Assembly: GCA_009760855.2 (NCBI GenBank)
Contig: WPIO01000583.1
Span: forward strand, 1 to 22,328
DNA from: Cristatella mucedo
Taxonomy: Eukaryota > Bryozoa > Phylactolaemata > Cristatellidae
Direction of reading: 5' to 3'
Length of the DNA stretch: 22,328 nucleotides
The translations under genes were made by a program, and so were the position numbers. Shown in pieces: positions 1-8,476 of this stretch. Within the stretch, counting starts at the first letter, position 1; every line of letters begins with the position of its first letter. Below the pieces are notes generated by a model. The model did no database searches and had not been told where the DNA came from. It worked only from the letters and a program-made list of their open reading frames with translations.

Positions 1-75
1 CATACATACATACATAAAGGCATGTGTGAATGCACGCATGCATGCATACATACATACATGTATGTATACATACAG
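1..75. repeat. CATA/ATGC microsatellite at window start
   Basis: An interrupted tetranucleotide tract made of CATA, ATGC and TGTA units occupies the first 75 bases, broken by a short unrelated stretch at 18-32. The same kind of tract closes the window at 22181-22328. Confidence 0.9.
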
Positions 76-384
76 CCATGTACAGGTACCTATATCTGCA
101 TGCAGTGATATTTACCTTCCATAAAAGCATGTATAGCTGCATCGACATTATAGTCATAATACTCAAGCACCAAATGAATTTCGTTGTTGCTTCGATCGGG
201 AACACATTCTCGTACTGACTGTATCTACAAAAAAGTCCACAAAACTTTTTAAAAAAAGAAAAAAATCTGCAATCAGACCCAGTCGAAAACAAAAAAAGCC
301 CAACGGCAACAATCGAGGAACGGTCACCTTCAATAGACAATAGCTCAAAAAGTTACTAGCAGTGATGCTCCCAATTACAGAGGG
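76..384. other. AT-rich spacer, no gene seen
   Basis: This stretch is AT-rich and contains an A-rich run at about 247-265. Open frames on either strand reach only about 60 codons, with no recognisable motif. I see no repeat family member here. Confidence 0.6.
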
Positions 385-510
385 CCTGGCCTGGCTTCTG
401 TAAGCTATGATAGCCCAGGCAGGAAGGTGCTAGCTCTTCACGACCGAGGTCGTGGATTCGAATCCTGCAGGGGACGATCCTTCATTGCCGACTGCAGTGG
501 CTAGCACTTT
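385..510 (+). mobile_element. tRNA-derived SINE, group I, copy 1
   Basis: A tRNA-like head carries an A-box-like sequence at 411-423 (TAGCCCAGGCAGG) and a good B box at 455-464 (GATTCGAATC preceded by GGTCGTG). The spacing is that of an internal Pol III promoter. The part after the head (GACGATCCTTCATTGCC) matches the copies at 1969-2164 and 21221-21345 (GATCCTTTATCGCC). It is therefore a repeat and not a tRNA gene, since no acceptor stem closes around the boxes. The 3' boundary is uncertain because the copy diverges after about 510. Confidence 0.7.
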
Positions 511-1384
511 GCAGGGGTCTTGGGCCACATCACAAGTTCACGTCAATAGCAGGCAGGGTAATAAAGTGAGCTCATCTCACTCATTATAATTGGTAGTAAA
601 AGTGAAACCTCATCGTCATTACTACCAGGGTGTGTCAACTGAGCAACCAGCAAGCATTGTAAATCGTGCCCACACCAAATCACGTGTAATTCGTGGCCAC
701 ACAAATCTATTGCTTCGTTACCTAACTAAGAAACGTGGCTATCCTTTGCTGTTGTCCTACCCACCAAGATGTCCCACGGTGGACCACGTGTCAATAGCAG
801 ATGGCATCGAGCAAAAAAAAGCCATCGTGAGGAGAGAAACAGACTCTGCTCACTAACAACGTCATAAAGCAGACAGCTTACAGTGGGCACACAGCCATGC
901 CCACTGAACAGAGAGGACGGCTGAATTTCTGTTTAATGGACGGATGAAACTAATCCACAATGTTGGTATAGATAGCAATATATAAGGTTAGCATAGGTGA
1001 AATTTGGCAGCAAATCAATCGTTGATAGTTTGGGGGTGCTCAGACACAAAAGGTGCAAGTACTGGCATCAGATCTATGATATAGACTAACATGCCTACAT
1101 TTAGCAGGCAGTCAAGCAAGATGGATAGCAAAGCGCAAATACTCTGCTTGTGGGATCGTTATATTTTTCGGCAAGATAACGACCATAAGTATAATGGCAA
1201 GCTTTCACACAAAGTCACAATATTCGATAACAAGTAATTGAATCTGTCAATGGGCGATTGGTTCCGACAGCCATTATAGCAAGAGAATCCTTGGGATGAT
1301 GACACCAATGCCTTCCCCTCCACCTAGTTTGGCATCCTAGCCATGCCCTTCACAGATTTTTAGCATGACTGCTGCTGGCGAATC
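511..1384. other. Spacer, no recognised gene
   Basis: An open frame of 88 codons lies at 590-856 on the + strand. It has no family motif, no signal or membrane segment and no clear initiation context, and is probably chance. The remainder is AT-rich with no repeat I can assign. Confidence 0.5.
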
Positions 1385-1620
1385 AAAAACCCATAATAAT
1401 GATAATAAATCAGTTTTACAGCACCCTCAGAGTACTTAATCTCTTTTCTTAGCACTTTAAGTAGGCTGATGAAGAAGCAAGACGATGATAAGTGGTAACA
1501 TGGTAAGTTTTACTATGGTAAGTGGTGGTAAAATGCACGGTGTCAACATGCATATGATTAGTGGTAACATGCAGTGTCAGCATACAATTTATGGTTAGCA
1601 GTAGCCCGTACAGAGTCCCC
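1385..1620 (-). mobile_element. LINE family A 3' end and 3' UTR, antisense
   Basis: Read on the minus strand, 1395-1458 is the family A 3' terminus. An ATT-type tail lies at 1393-1408, next to the reverse complement of the conserved motif (AGCACCCTCAGAGTACTTAA on the + strand), which ends in CTTTTCTTAGCACTTTA. Beyond it, 1490-1610 holds repeated GTGGTAACATG / CAGTGTCAGCAT elements. These are the reverse complement of the GCATGCTGAC / TGCCACTAACCA units of the family A 3' UTR at 12780-12865 and 13085-13205. No coding part is visible, so the copy is 5'-truncated or has decayed beyond about 1620. Confidence 0.75.
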
Positions 1621-1968
1621 ATGCATAACCATAGAAAAGATTATTCTTTAAGACTTACCAAATGCAGTGAGAAGCAGAAGCATGCTAAAGCTTCTTTTCA
1701 GATTTCGTCAAGTTAGAAGATTAGGTCAAGTTAGGTAAAGAAAAACTGATTGACATATCCGGTGTGGTGCTTAAGCAGTAAGCCAGCCAATTGTCTAATC
1801 TGTATACTATAGAAGAAATATGATGACAATATCGACAGGCAGCTGAGGAAGGGGTGTACGGCATCCATCAGTCGACAACCTTTCAGTAAAGTTCACTCTT
1901 GGTGAAAATGCTTCAGCAGAGGAACCAGCATACAAGAGTGTGGCCTAGCTTGATATTGGTGAGCCGTG
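1621..1968. other. Spacer, no gene seen
   Basis: AT-rich sequence with no open frame of note and no repeat I can assign. A short AGGTCAAGTTAGG-type repetition is present around 1708-1738. Confidence 0.5.
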
Positions 1969-2164
1969 ATGGCACACTAAATAAAGTGGTTGCTTTCATG
2001 ACCTCGGTCCCGAGGTCGTGGGTTCAACTCCTGCAGTGGGCGATCCTTTATCGCCACTGCAAGTGGGTGGTGGTAGCCCTACAGGCTTTTCCGTCACTAC
2101 AGAAAGAGGCTGTTTAATCAGCTAAGATTTATTTATTATTATTATATTATTATTATTATTATTA
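1969..2164 (+). mobile_element. tRNA-derived SINE, group I, copy 2, with ATT tail
   Basis: The most complete group I copy. A degenerate A-box-like start (TGGCACACTAAATAAAGTGG from about 1970) is followed by a B box at 2020-2031 (GGGTTCAACTCC) preceded by GAGGTCGTG. The body GATCCTTTATCGCC follows at 2042-2055. A small hairpin-forming 3' motif (GGCTGTTTAATCAGCT) at about 2108-2123 leads into a TTA/ATT tail to 2164. The copy at 21221-21345 shares the body and 3' motif, which fixes the family. The ATT tail is of the same type as that of LINE family A. Confidence 0.75.
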
Positions 2165-2495
2165 AGGGACGATCATAATGCAGGCATACCAACAGCACCT
2201 GCGTTTGTTTGACGAATGCCAATAAATATTTGTGCATACTGTATGCAACTTCAGCATCCCTGTCAACGTAGAAAATCCTTTTGCCATACGACCGGAGAAA
2301 GAGTCACAGCAGCTTCGGCTATTTTTTAGGACTTTTTCGACCATGTATACGCCGGTCAAATTCAAGGCTCACTTTTAGGTGAGAGTACATTGGAACTGTC
2401 TTATCTTCCATGGCCCTAAAAGCGCCATCACACACGAAATTTCAACGATGAATTCAAATGATTCAAATAGCCTGTTATTAGATGATGTCACGTCC
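2165..2495. other. Spacer, no gene seen
   Basis: No recognised gene or repeat. A 67-codon open frame on the minus strand (2162-2365) has no recognisable motif. Confidence 0.5.
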
Positions 2496-2503
2496 TGCTA
2501 CAC
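2496..2503. repeat. Target-site duplication, left copy
   Basis: The 8-bp sequence TGCTACAC is repeated exactly at 2689-2696, immediately outside the hAT element. Its central TA fits the nnnTAnnn preference known for Buster-type hAT transposons. Confidence 0.9.
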
Positions 2504-2688
2504 CAGTGGTTCTCAAGTTTCTTAATGCCGCGACCCTTTAATACGGTTCCTCATGTTGTGGTGGCCCCAACCATAAAATTATTGTGTGCAAAATGTGGGA
2601 ATGTGTTTTCCGATGGTCTTGGGCGACACCTTTGAAAGGGTCGTTCGACCCCCCGAAGGGGTCGCGACCCACAGGTTGAGAACTGTTG
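2504..2688. mobile_element. Non-autonomous hAT (SPIN-like) MITE, 185 bp
   Basis: The element begins CAGTGGTTCTCAA and ends TTGAGAACTGTTG, giving imperfect terminal inverted repeats with a conserved GTTCTCAA core. It is flanked by the perfect 8-bp duplication TGCTACAC. The subterminal parts, including the run around 2543-2581 (GTTCCTCATGTTGTGGTGGC, then CCATAAAATTATT) and the GGGTCGTTCGACCC and GGGGTCGCGACCC palindromes at 2639-2670, closely match what I recall of the SPIN (Space Invaders) hAT family of mammals and other animals. It has no transposase, so it would have been mobilised in trans by a full-length relative. Family name comes from memory of the consensus; the hAT assignment rests on ends and duplication seen here. 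Confidence 0.9.
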
Positions 2689-2696
2689 TGCTACAC
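2689..2696. repeat. Target-site duplication, right copy
   Basis: TGCTACAC, identical to 2496-2503. Perfect identity shows both edges of the 185-bp element are intact. Confidence 0.9.
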
Positions 2697-3139
2697 TGTT
2701 ACACAGTGGCATAGGCATATGTGCTGTGCAACTGGCTCTTGTTCCCACCCCGTGGACCGACCCGGAGAGTTGTGTCAAGGGCCATAGATGCTCAACATTT
2801 ACCCGAAGCCTTCTTCTGAATGGCTCTTATTGGCAAGGTCAAATTCTGGCCCTGAGCTTAATCCTAGCTATACTGCAGCCGCAACGATGTACCAACAGCA
2901 GCAAGAAGACGGTAATAGCCCAAGAGGCCAGCAAGGTAGGAGTGCATGAGGGAGAACAGGATTGGAACAGGATAGGAATAACATGCAGGCAGCGAGGGAA
3001 GCCTGTGCACCACAAATGGGGGCCAACTATTCACACCTAGAGGAAACGAGGGCCCTCCGAGCCGATCCTCTGGTGATATCTTTTTTCCAGGAGAAAATTC
3101 CCCAGCAGGCTTAGGGAGGTAGTTCTGCCCTCCCACGTA
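2697..3139. other. Spacer, no recognised gene
   Basis: Open frames of 104 codons (+, 2726-3040) and 92 codons (-, 2864-3142) overlap each other. Neither has a recognisable domain. A stretch at 2966-2982 is the inverse of 3615-3631 (GTTATTCCTATCCTGTT), so part of this region may be related to the sequence just upstream of the LINE family A end at 3614-3758. Confidence 0.45.
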
Positions 3140-3231
3140 CATAGCACAGATGCAGCAGTTGACTGTGACCAGCAGAAGTTGGTCACAGTCAACTACTGAG
3201 GCTTTTCATTAGCTCTGCCATAGCACGGATG
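3140..3231. repeat. Hairpin between 13-bp direct repeats
   Basis: CATAGCACAGATG (3140-3152) and CATAGCACGGATG (3219-3231) are direct repeats with one difference. Immediately inside the left repeat is an inverted repeat. The arms 3157-3171 (AGTTGACTGTGACCA) and 3180-3194 are perfect 15-bp complements with an 8-base loop, and three further pairs beyond one mismatch extend the stem to 3153-3198. A 16-T run (3233-3248) follows. The layout resembles a tiny fold-back insertion with target duplication, but no family is recognised. Confidence 0.7.
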
Positions 3232-3232
3232 A

Positions 3233-3248
3233 TTTTTTTTTTTTTTTT
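3233..3248 (+). repeat. T16 homopolymer
   Basis: An uninterrupted run of 16 T follows the right direct repeat of the hairpin segment after one A. A Pol III terminator or an A-tail of an antisense retroposon are both possible. Nothing upstream decides it. Confidence 0.85.
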
Positions 3249-3613
3249 CTCTAAGACCAAGCTGGTTCCAAGCCATTCAATGAGGCCATCGGTCGACTCA
3301 CGCTTATAAGCTCTCTCGTTGGATTGAGTGCTTTTGGCTAATTAACAGCCAGCCTCCCTTCTTTCTTGTCAAAAAGGTTGCCGTCGCCATGTTTCGAAGC
3401 ATCGAAAAGAACTTCTGCCTAGCTCCTACCGTGTCCTTAGTGAGAGCAGTGAGTGAGCCAATCTCCCGTGAGTGACCAACAATACTGTCTGAGAATATAT
3501 TGACGGTGGGAAGGTCGCTGCCCGGGTAGCCCTCTGCTTATTGGCAGCATTAACTATCAGATACTTCTGGAAAGCGTCTGATATGGCATGCTTGTGAGAG
3601 CATCTCACTGGCT
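3249..3613. other. Spacer, no gene seen
   Basis: No recognisable gene or repeat. The longest open frame is about 60 codons on the minus strand. Confidence 0.5.
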
Positions 3614-3758
3614 GGTTATTCCTATCCTGTTCTCCCTCGAACGCTCCTATACAGCATCTGTAAAGTGCCTAGAAAGACCGATTAAGTTCTTTGAGGGTGC
3701 TATACAAATGTATTATTATTACTATTATTACTATTATTATTAGTATTACTATTATTAC
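3614..3758 (+). mobile_element. LINE family A 3' terminus with ATT tail
   Basis: The conserved family A end is clear: GTAAAGTGCCTAGAAAG, then GATTAAGTTCTTTGAGGGTG and CTATACAAATG, then a TATT/ATT tail at 3711-3758 with ACT interruptions. The same end appears at 13213-13310, in altered form at 12905-13010, and antisense at 1395-1458. The motif AAAGNGC...GGGNGCTATAnAAAT followed by a short-unit tail is the pattern known for L2-clade LINE ends. This copy has no visible coding part and is strongly 5'-truncated. Confidence 0.8.
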
Positions 3759-4639
3759 ATGAGACATAGAACAATGGTCAATATGGTGGCCGAGGCTCCG
3801 GTGCAGTTCAAACAGTCTGGTCGAATCATACCTGTCCAACCAAGCACAGTCCTTATCAGATTTTTATCAGTCATGTAAATCACTTTCAGAGTGCCACATG
3901 ACTCGGTTCCTTTCTGTTGCTGTTTTCCATCTACCTCTGGATTACTGGTCACGAACTCGAACCGTCTGAGCTACCGAGACTACTCTTACTTCGGCGTCAA
4001 ACACATCGCAACAAAGCATAGGCTTTCGATTGCCCCTTACGTGCGGAAGCCGAATTCCAGCATACTACATGAATGATCTTTACAAGAATTGCAAATTTTG
4101 GTACTTATCTAGCTTAGTAATGGCACAAGCACTCGGGTACTCTTGTGACATAGTACCTTGCTTTCACTTGCTGGTGACAGGTAAATTTGCTTTGAGTACT
4201 GGGCAAGAAATTCACATTTCTTAGACACAACTGCTACGTTTCTTCCTGCTGCCGACTGAGGCACCTTCGGTTGCAGCCCTTTGCTGCTGGGGACCTAATT
4301 TAGCTTATCAATTTTAATTTGCTATATAGCTGGGCTTATAGTTTTTGGCTGTCGATTTTGGCTAAGTTCTTAGGCTTAGAGTGCACTGGAAAACGGCCAG
4401 TGTACGATCACTTAGCTCTAGTCCCTGTAAGAAGTTGCAGATGGAGATTTAGCCACACATAAAAAACAGTCTGAGCTACAGAGAGACCTAGGCCTTTCTC
4501 ACTCGGGCTCCTTTTGTAAAATAAAATAAAAATAGACATTTGCATGTAGACACTTTACATATGCTGGAAAGGAAGCCTGTCGATCGGTTATTATGTGATA
4601 TTATGCATACTGTCAGCCACACATAAGCAAGCAAACGGT
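3759..4639. other. Spacer, no recognised gene
   Basis: Only short open frames (up to 65 codons) are present, all without motifs. The part at 4488-4639 may still belong to the 3' UTR of the antisense LINE at 4640-5650, but this cannot be shown. Confidence 0.45.
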
Positions 4640-5650
4640 ACACAGGTACAAACATACATAAAAGGCAATTCACCAAGACAAATGCTGTGGGGGAACAGGT
4701 GAGCTTTTAGATTTTTCCATTTCTTAAAGCCAGGGGAAGACGTGACGTCAGTCGGTAGTAACCTTCGGGCTTTGGGAGCTTATGAACTGCAGGTACGGTC
4801 TCCAAAAGATATGAGGTGGTTATAGGCCGCAGCTAAACACCTTGAGGCAAAAGAGCAGTGGGATGATGTGAAGCCTAGTTAGGGAGTATTTTGGCTACGC
4901 AGGCTGGAGCAAAAGAATTAGGAAACCTAAATGCACTGATTGATGGGGAGCTAGTGCAGATGGAGGAGACGTGCATGATGTGGCAATTGTGACATTTTTG
5001 AAAAGCCATCAGCGTAAAGGTTCTTATTGCAAGGGCAAGAAGACCTGTATGTTGTGAGTAAAGTAAGTAAGGTGGGATGTCACATGTCACAAATGCATGG
5101 CCCAGCTAGGCTAGAGTGTCCGTATCTCAGTAAGCCCGAATTTTCGTAATGATATGTAGCTGAAACTAGGCAGATAGACTTGACTATGGATGTGATGTGG
5201 TCATCTGGGACACACTGAATGTTTGCAGATGCGACAGAAGATATGCTGCTCGAATCCTTTTAGACGTTTAGGCTTTCCCATTTCTGGGTAACACTATGAT
5301 TTGCTTAAAACTCGTAAAACATTGTTTATCGTCATTCAATTTTAAAAAGTCCACCCAAAAAAGAATGTTAGCAATACATGCTGCAAAGGAGTTGAGAGTT
5401 CTGGAAGGCAGAAGAGATCAAAGCACAGGTAGAGCTTTGTGTCATCTTCATGAAATTAAACGCCCAGATTGTGCTTAGCGATAACGTTAGCAAGAGGGAG
5501 AGAATAAATTATGAAGAAAAGTAGACAAAGCACACAGCCCTAGGGTACTCTATCCTTTGCAGGCTCCCCCGTGACAACAGTTGACATCAATGTTCTGAAA
5601 TCTCACTATGAGATAACACATTGCAGTGCAGGCCACCCGGGTGAGATGAT
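4640..5650 (-). pseudogene. LINE family A reverse transcriptase pseudogene, antisense
   Basis: Translated on the minus strand in pieces, this stretch follows the second half of an L2/CR1-type LINE ORF2. A degraded GVPQGSVLGP-type motif lies near 5560. A segment reading LANVIAKHN is followed by HEDDTKLYLCFD, with the two catalytic aspartates encoded at 5441-5446 (Glu replaces the usual Ala before DD). A SVASANIQCVPDDHITSIVK-like block follows around 5150-5240. The C-terminal block FGDRTCSS*APKA...TDVTSSPGFKKWKNLKAHLF lies at about 4700-4830. Several stops and frameshifts make it non-functional. The nearest match in the window is the sense copy at 11601-12744. Reverse transcription of LINE RNA at a nicked target would be the ancestral function. 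Confidence 0.8.
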
Positions 5651-5757
5651 AGGTGCACAAAATGTAAATTGTTTCTACTTAATGCAAGACTTTTGGCCAG
5701 AGCTATATCTGCAATGTTTTGGAAAATAAGTAGATACAATATAAAAGATAATCAATT

Positions 5758-5845
5758 TGTTAGGCAACCTAAGAGAACTTTAATCTCTATTCAGGCACTT
5801 CACATATGCCAGAGAGCTCGAGTCCACGACCTCGGTCATCAAATG
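5758..5845 (-). mobile_element. tRNA-derived SINE, group II, antisense copy 1
   Basis: On the minus strand a B-box region (GAGGTCGTGGACTCGAGCTC) is followed by CATATGTGAAG and GAGATTAAAGTTCTCTTAGG, which aligns with the copy at 10511-10635. The 3' segment resembles the LINE family A end (AAAGTGCC...GAGATTAAGTTCTTTG). The A-box half is missing or unrecognisable, so the copy is truncated at its 5' end. Confidence 0.65.
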
Positions 5846-6457
5846 CATTCTGGTCACAAAAACAAAGTCTGTGCCGAGCAATTACCATTTCCTATACTTT
5901 GAGGCATAAGAAATTTCAAAATCATACTACTCATGAGCACATACAAAGTACAAGTTCTTACATAGAGTAAACGGTCGCAACTACTCAAGTAGCATACGAG
6001 ACTGGCAAGGAAACTGGCAGAAGCAAATATATTGACATTGGCAGAAGCAAATATATAATATATACGAACTTGCCAGGGGCATGATGCGACAAAAATAGAT
6101 TTAGTATATCGTATTTTGAAACAGTTAACTCTCAAGCTGTGAGGCAATAAGGACAGCACAAATCGCTACCGTAGGCAAATGAATGCTGTGGACAGCGGCT
6201 GCTCACAGGGGTGGGGAGGGCTCAGAAAGCCAGGCAGTGACTGTTGACTGTTGACTGCTGCTCACATCAAATTCCCAGAATCATTTGTCAATTATCTCCC
6301 AGGTGGCAATTATCCAGAATCCACATGTACACTGCTGACAAAGCTAATGCCCGGACAAATATCAAAGGAGAGACTGCTTGCAATAGATCTTGTAACCTTT
6401 TATAAGCCCTCGGCAGGTAGCCTCACTGTGCATCGAAGTGTCTCAGCAGATTAATCT
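5846..6457. other. Spacer with a 24-bp tandem duplication
   Basis: No recognisable gene. A 101-codon open frame on the minus strand (5854-6159) has no motif and AT-rich composition. An 18-bp sequence (TGGCAGAAGCAAATATAT) occurs at 6015-6032 and again at 6039-6056, which is a two-unit tandem repeat of 24 bp. Confidence 0.5.
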
Positions 6458-6467
6458 CCCCCCCCCC
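6458..6467 (+). repeat. C10 homopolymer
   Basis: Ten consecutive C. It is one of several long C tracts in the window, all on this strand (13027-13035, 13862-13871, 14192-14203, 16472-16482, 19404-19416). Confidence 0.9.
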
Positions 6468-7654
6468 AACCCCACGGTCCCTGCTCGGCTAGCACCAGGG
6501 TGGAAGGAGCTGGCTCACAATACCACGACAGAATGAGCCCACCTGAAGCTTGACCGGGATGGCCAGGCACGGAAAACTGTGCAGATACTGATAGCACAGT
6601 AATGAAGGGTCGTAGTAGCGTATATACACTAAACACCCCCAGGGCAGATATCGGCAGTCACGAGCTCCAGAGCTGTGGATGACCCCCCTCCTTCCCTACC
6701 ACAGTTACGGACAGTGCACACAAACCATGACAAAAACTAAGTAAACGAGCGATGAGAATATAGATGTAATATTAAAATATAGAAACGGCTACTGATCACA
6801 TGTACATAGACGAACGGCTGCAATTGTCTTTTACAAAGCGCACGCAAGATGGCAGCAGCTGGAAGAAACTCATCGAGTCTTGCTAGCCGAGCCAGCAGCT
6901 GACTGCTGGAAAGCTCACATTCGTATAGCCCAGCTAAGTTCACAATAAGACATGACAGGACCGATGAGCAGCAGCTCACTGCTAATCCGCTCAAGCAGAG
7001 ACGAACAGCAGCGTAGACACCAGTGGCACGACAGGTTATCATCATCCTTCACACTTACCAGCCCTTTGGTAGCCACCTGGTTGGGCGACTGGGGCCATGA
7101 ACGCTCTGGCTCCCGAATTCAATTGGTACAGATCTGAAACAGTCGACGCAAGCACATGGTACACAACTTGCCGAGCAGAGCAGCCGGTCGTCCCGTGTGA
7201 GACTGTCTGCTATATGGAGAGACTTCGGCAGGCCACAAAGGGTGGCTGCCGTGCGAATGGCCAGTGGACTGCCAGAGACTTATCAGCAGGCTGACCTTTG
7301 GAAGACCACCTAGACTGTGTACCGACAATTGCTGCCAAGGGCACAGCCAGGGAGATCACCTACACAGGTCGGTCGATTCAAGCCGGTGCCACAAGCATTC
7401 AGAGGAAATAGCTTGGCTCTCTTTGTTTCTTGATCGGTCGGCTGCAGCCTGACTGCCTATACAGGTGGATTGGAACTGAGTACATAACCCCTATTCGCTT
7501 GTTTTCCGAAACGCCCAGCACAGGTCTGCTGCGGTTGCCACACTGCCTGTGTGAGCAGCTGCCACACGAAAGCAAACTCGTGAAGCCTGGCTGCCAAAGG
7601 AAGTTCCTTCCTCTCTGGTTGGGTGCCAGCCGGTCGAGCAGGCAGCAAAACGGT
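6468..7654. other. Spacer, no recognised gene
   Basis: Many overlapping open frames of 60-102 codons lie on both strands, as expected of moderately GC-rich non-coding DNA. None has a domain I recognise. It is possible that the last part already belongs to the decayed LINE that becomes readable from about 7655. Confidence 0.45.
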
Positions 7655-7990
7655 TGAGGCCCCTATTTCGGCCACAGGGAAGCTCGTGGGCACTCCCAGG
7701 CAGATCGAAATCGACTTCCGTGTTTTGCTGCTCACCTTTCAGGTCCTTCATTCTCTTACTCAGGCCTACCTATCTGAACCACTTCCCTGTCAGGCTAGGG
7801 TGCTGAACAACCACTATATCTGCCAAAGGTCATTTAACTGTGCCTCTCTCTAGCCAATTGCAAATCCTTTGCAGGTCGTGTAAAAACTCTGCATCTGCTG
7901 GGTCCGTGTGAATTGTCCTAACTAATTGACATGCATCCTTTGCAGCACAAGTGAAGTGCCTAGAAAGAGATTTAGTTATCTTAGTATGCT
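7655..7990 (+). mobile_element. LINE family A C-terminal fragment and 3' end
   Basis: The frame at 7704-7790 reads IEIDFRVLLLTFQVLHSLTQAYLSE, which matches the FKVLSLTFRSLRSLAPAYLSD block of the better copy at 12474-12540. Upstream, about 7655-7700 looks like a shifted version of the LHWLPVKQRI block. The coding match fades after about 7800. The family 3' motif returns at 7941-7990 (GCACAAGTGAAGTGCCTAG, AAAGAGATTTAGTTATCTTAG, GCTATAC), where it stops abruptly without an ATT tail against the antisense fragment at 8000-8133. It is dead: parts of the coding region and the tail are missing. Confidence 0.7.
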
Positions 7991-7999
7991 ATACAGTTT

Positions 8000-8133
8000 C
8001 GCCAGTCGGGAGTGAGTTCCAGGCTTTGAGAGCATGCGAACTAAAGGCACTGTCTCCAAAGGATTTGAGATTTTTACGGGGTAGGGGTAAACAGTCAGAT
8101 TCCGAAAATCTAACTGCTGAAGCTCTTTTGTAG
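8000..8133 (-). pseudogene. LINE family A reverse transcriptase C-terminal fragment, antisense
   Basis: On the minus strand one open frame reads RFSESDCLPLPRKNLKSFGD, continuing SAFSSHALKAWNSLPTGET. It is almost the same as the sense copy at 12577-12690 (RFSESNSLPIPRTNLKSFGD, RAFSSYAPKAWNSLPT). The close match makes this one of the better-preserved pieces in the window. It lies tail-to-tail with the family A 3' end at 7941-7990, so an inversion or two independent insertions must be involved. The block is the conserved tail of L2/CR1 ORF2 downstream of the catalytic domain. Confidence 0.85.
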
Positions 8134-8188
8134 TCGGTCGGTATTGCAACTATGCACTTTTCCAAAATCCTTCCCTTTACGGAAGCTG

Positions 8189-8190
<2 letters not shown>

Positions 8191-8256
<66 letters not shown>
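8191..8256 (+). repeat. CT microsatellite
   Basis: Imperfect at first (8191-8200), then a pure CT run from 8201 to 8256. It lies between the antisense LINE A fragment and the LINE family B 3' end. Confidence 0.98.
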
Positions 8257-8257
<1 letters not shown>

Positions 8258-8476
8258 AGCCCTGCTTCTCCAGCTTAGAAGTCTCAACTGCTCTCCTAAC
8301 TCTGCTATGCTCCCCACTTTCTCTTTGTTGCGTGAGACGAAGTCTGTTGGCTACCGAATGCGTACCGAAAGCCGCTTAGGCTGTGAGTGCGCTACACATA
8401 ATTCTCTCCTGCGTAACACCCACGTGGTCTTTATGACTTTGTGGAGTTACTGACGGAGATACATTACATTACATTA
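8257..8476 (+). mobile_element. LINE family B 3' end with ATTAC tail
   Basis: From 8284 to 8460 this aligns over its whole length with 22009-22180, the region after the family B coding end. Shared blocks include GTCTGTTGGCTACCGAATG, a GCCNCTTAGGCT motif, CACCCAC and a GGAG(T/C)TAC...GGAGAT end. Similarity is roughly three quarters by eye. The present copy ends in an ATTAC-type tail at 8461-8476, whereas the other copy ends in an ATGT/ATGC tail. The coding part is absent or lost upstream in the CT tract. Confidence 0.75.

Noticed and set aside
445-465. GGTCGTGGATTCGAATCC as a true tRNA gene
   Set aside because: B box and an A-box-like site are present, but no acceptor stem or cloverleaf closes around them and the following body recurs in two other copies, so it is a SINE.
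3153-3198. Hairpin as a microRNA precursor
   Set aside because: The stem of 15-18 pairs with an 8-base loop is too short for a usual animal pre-miRNA.
7115-7147. Cluster of EcoRI, BglII and SalI sites suggesting a cloning-vector linker
   Set aside because: Three 6-bp sites within 33 bases can occur by chance and no vector-like sequence flanks them.
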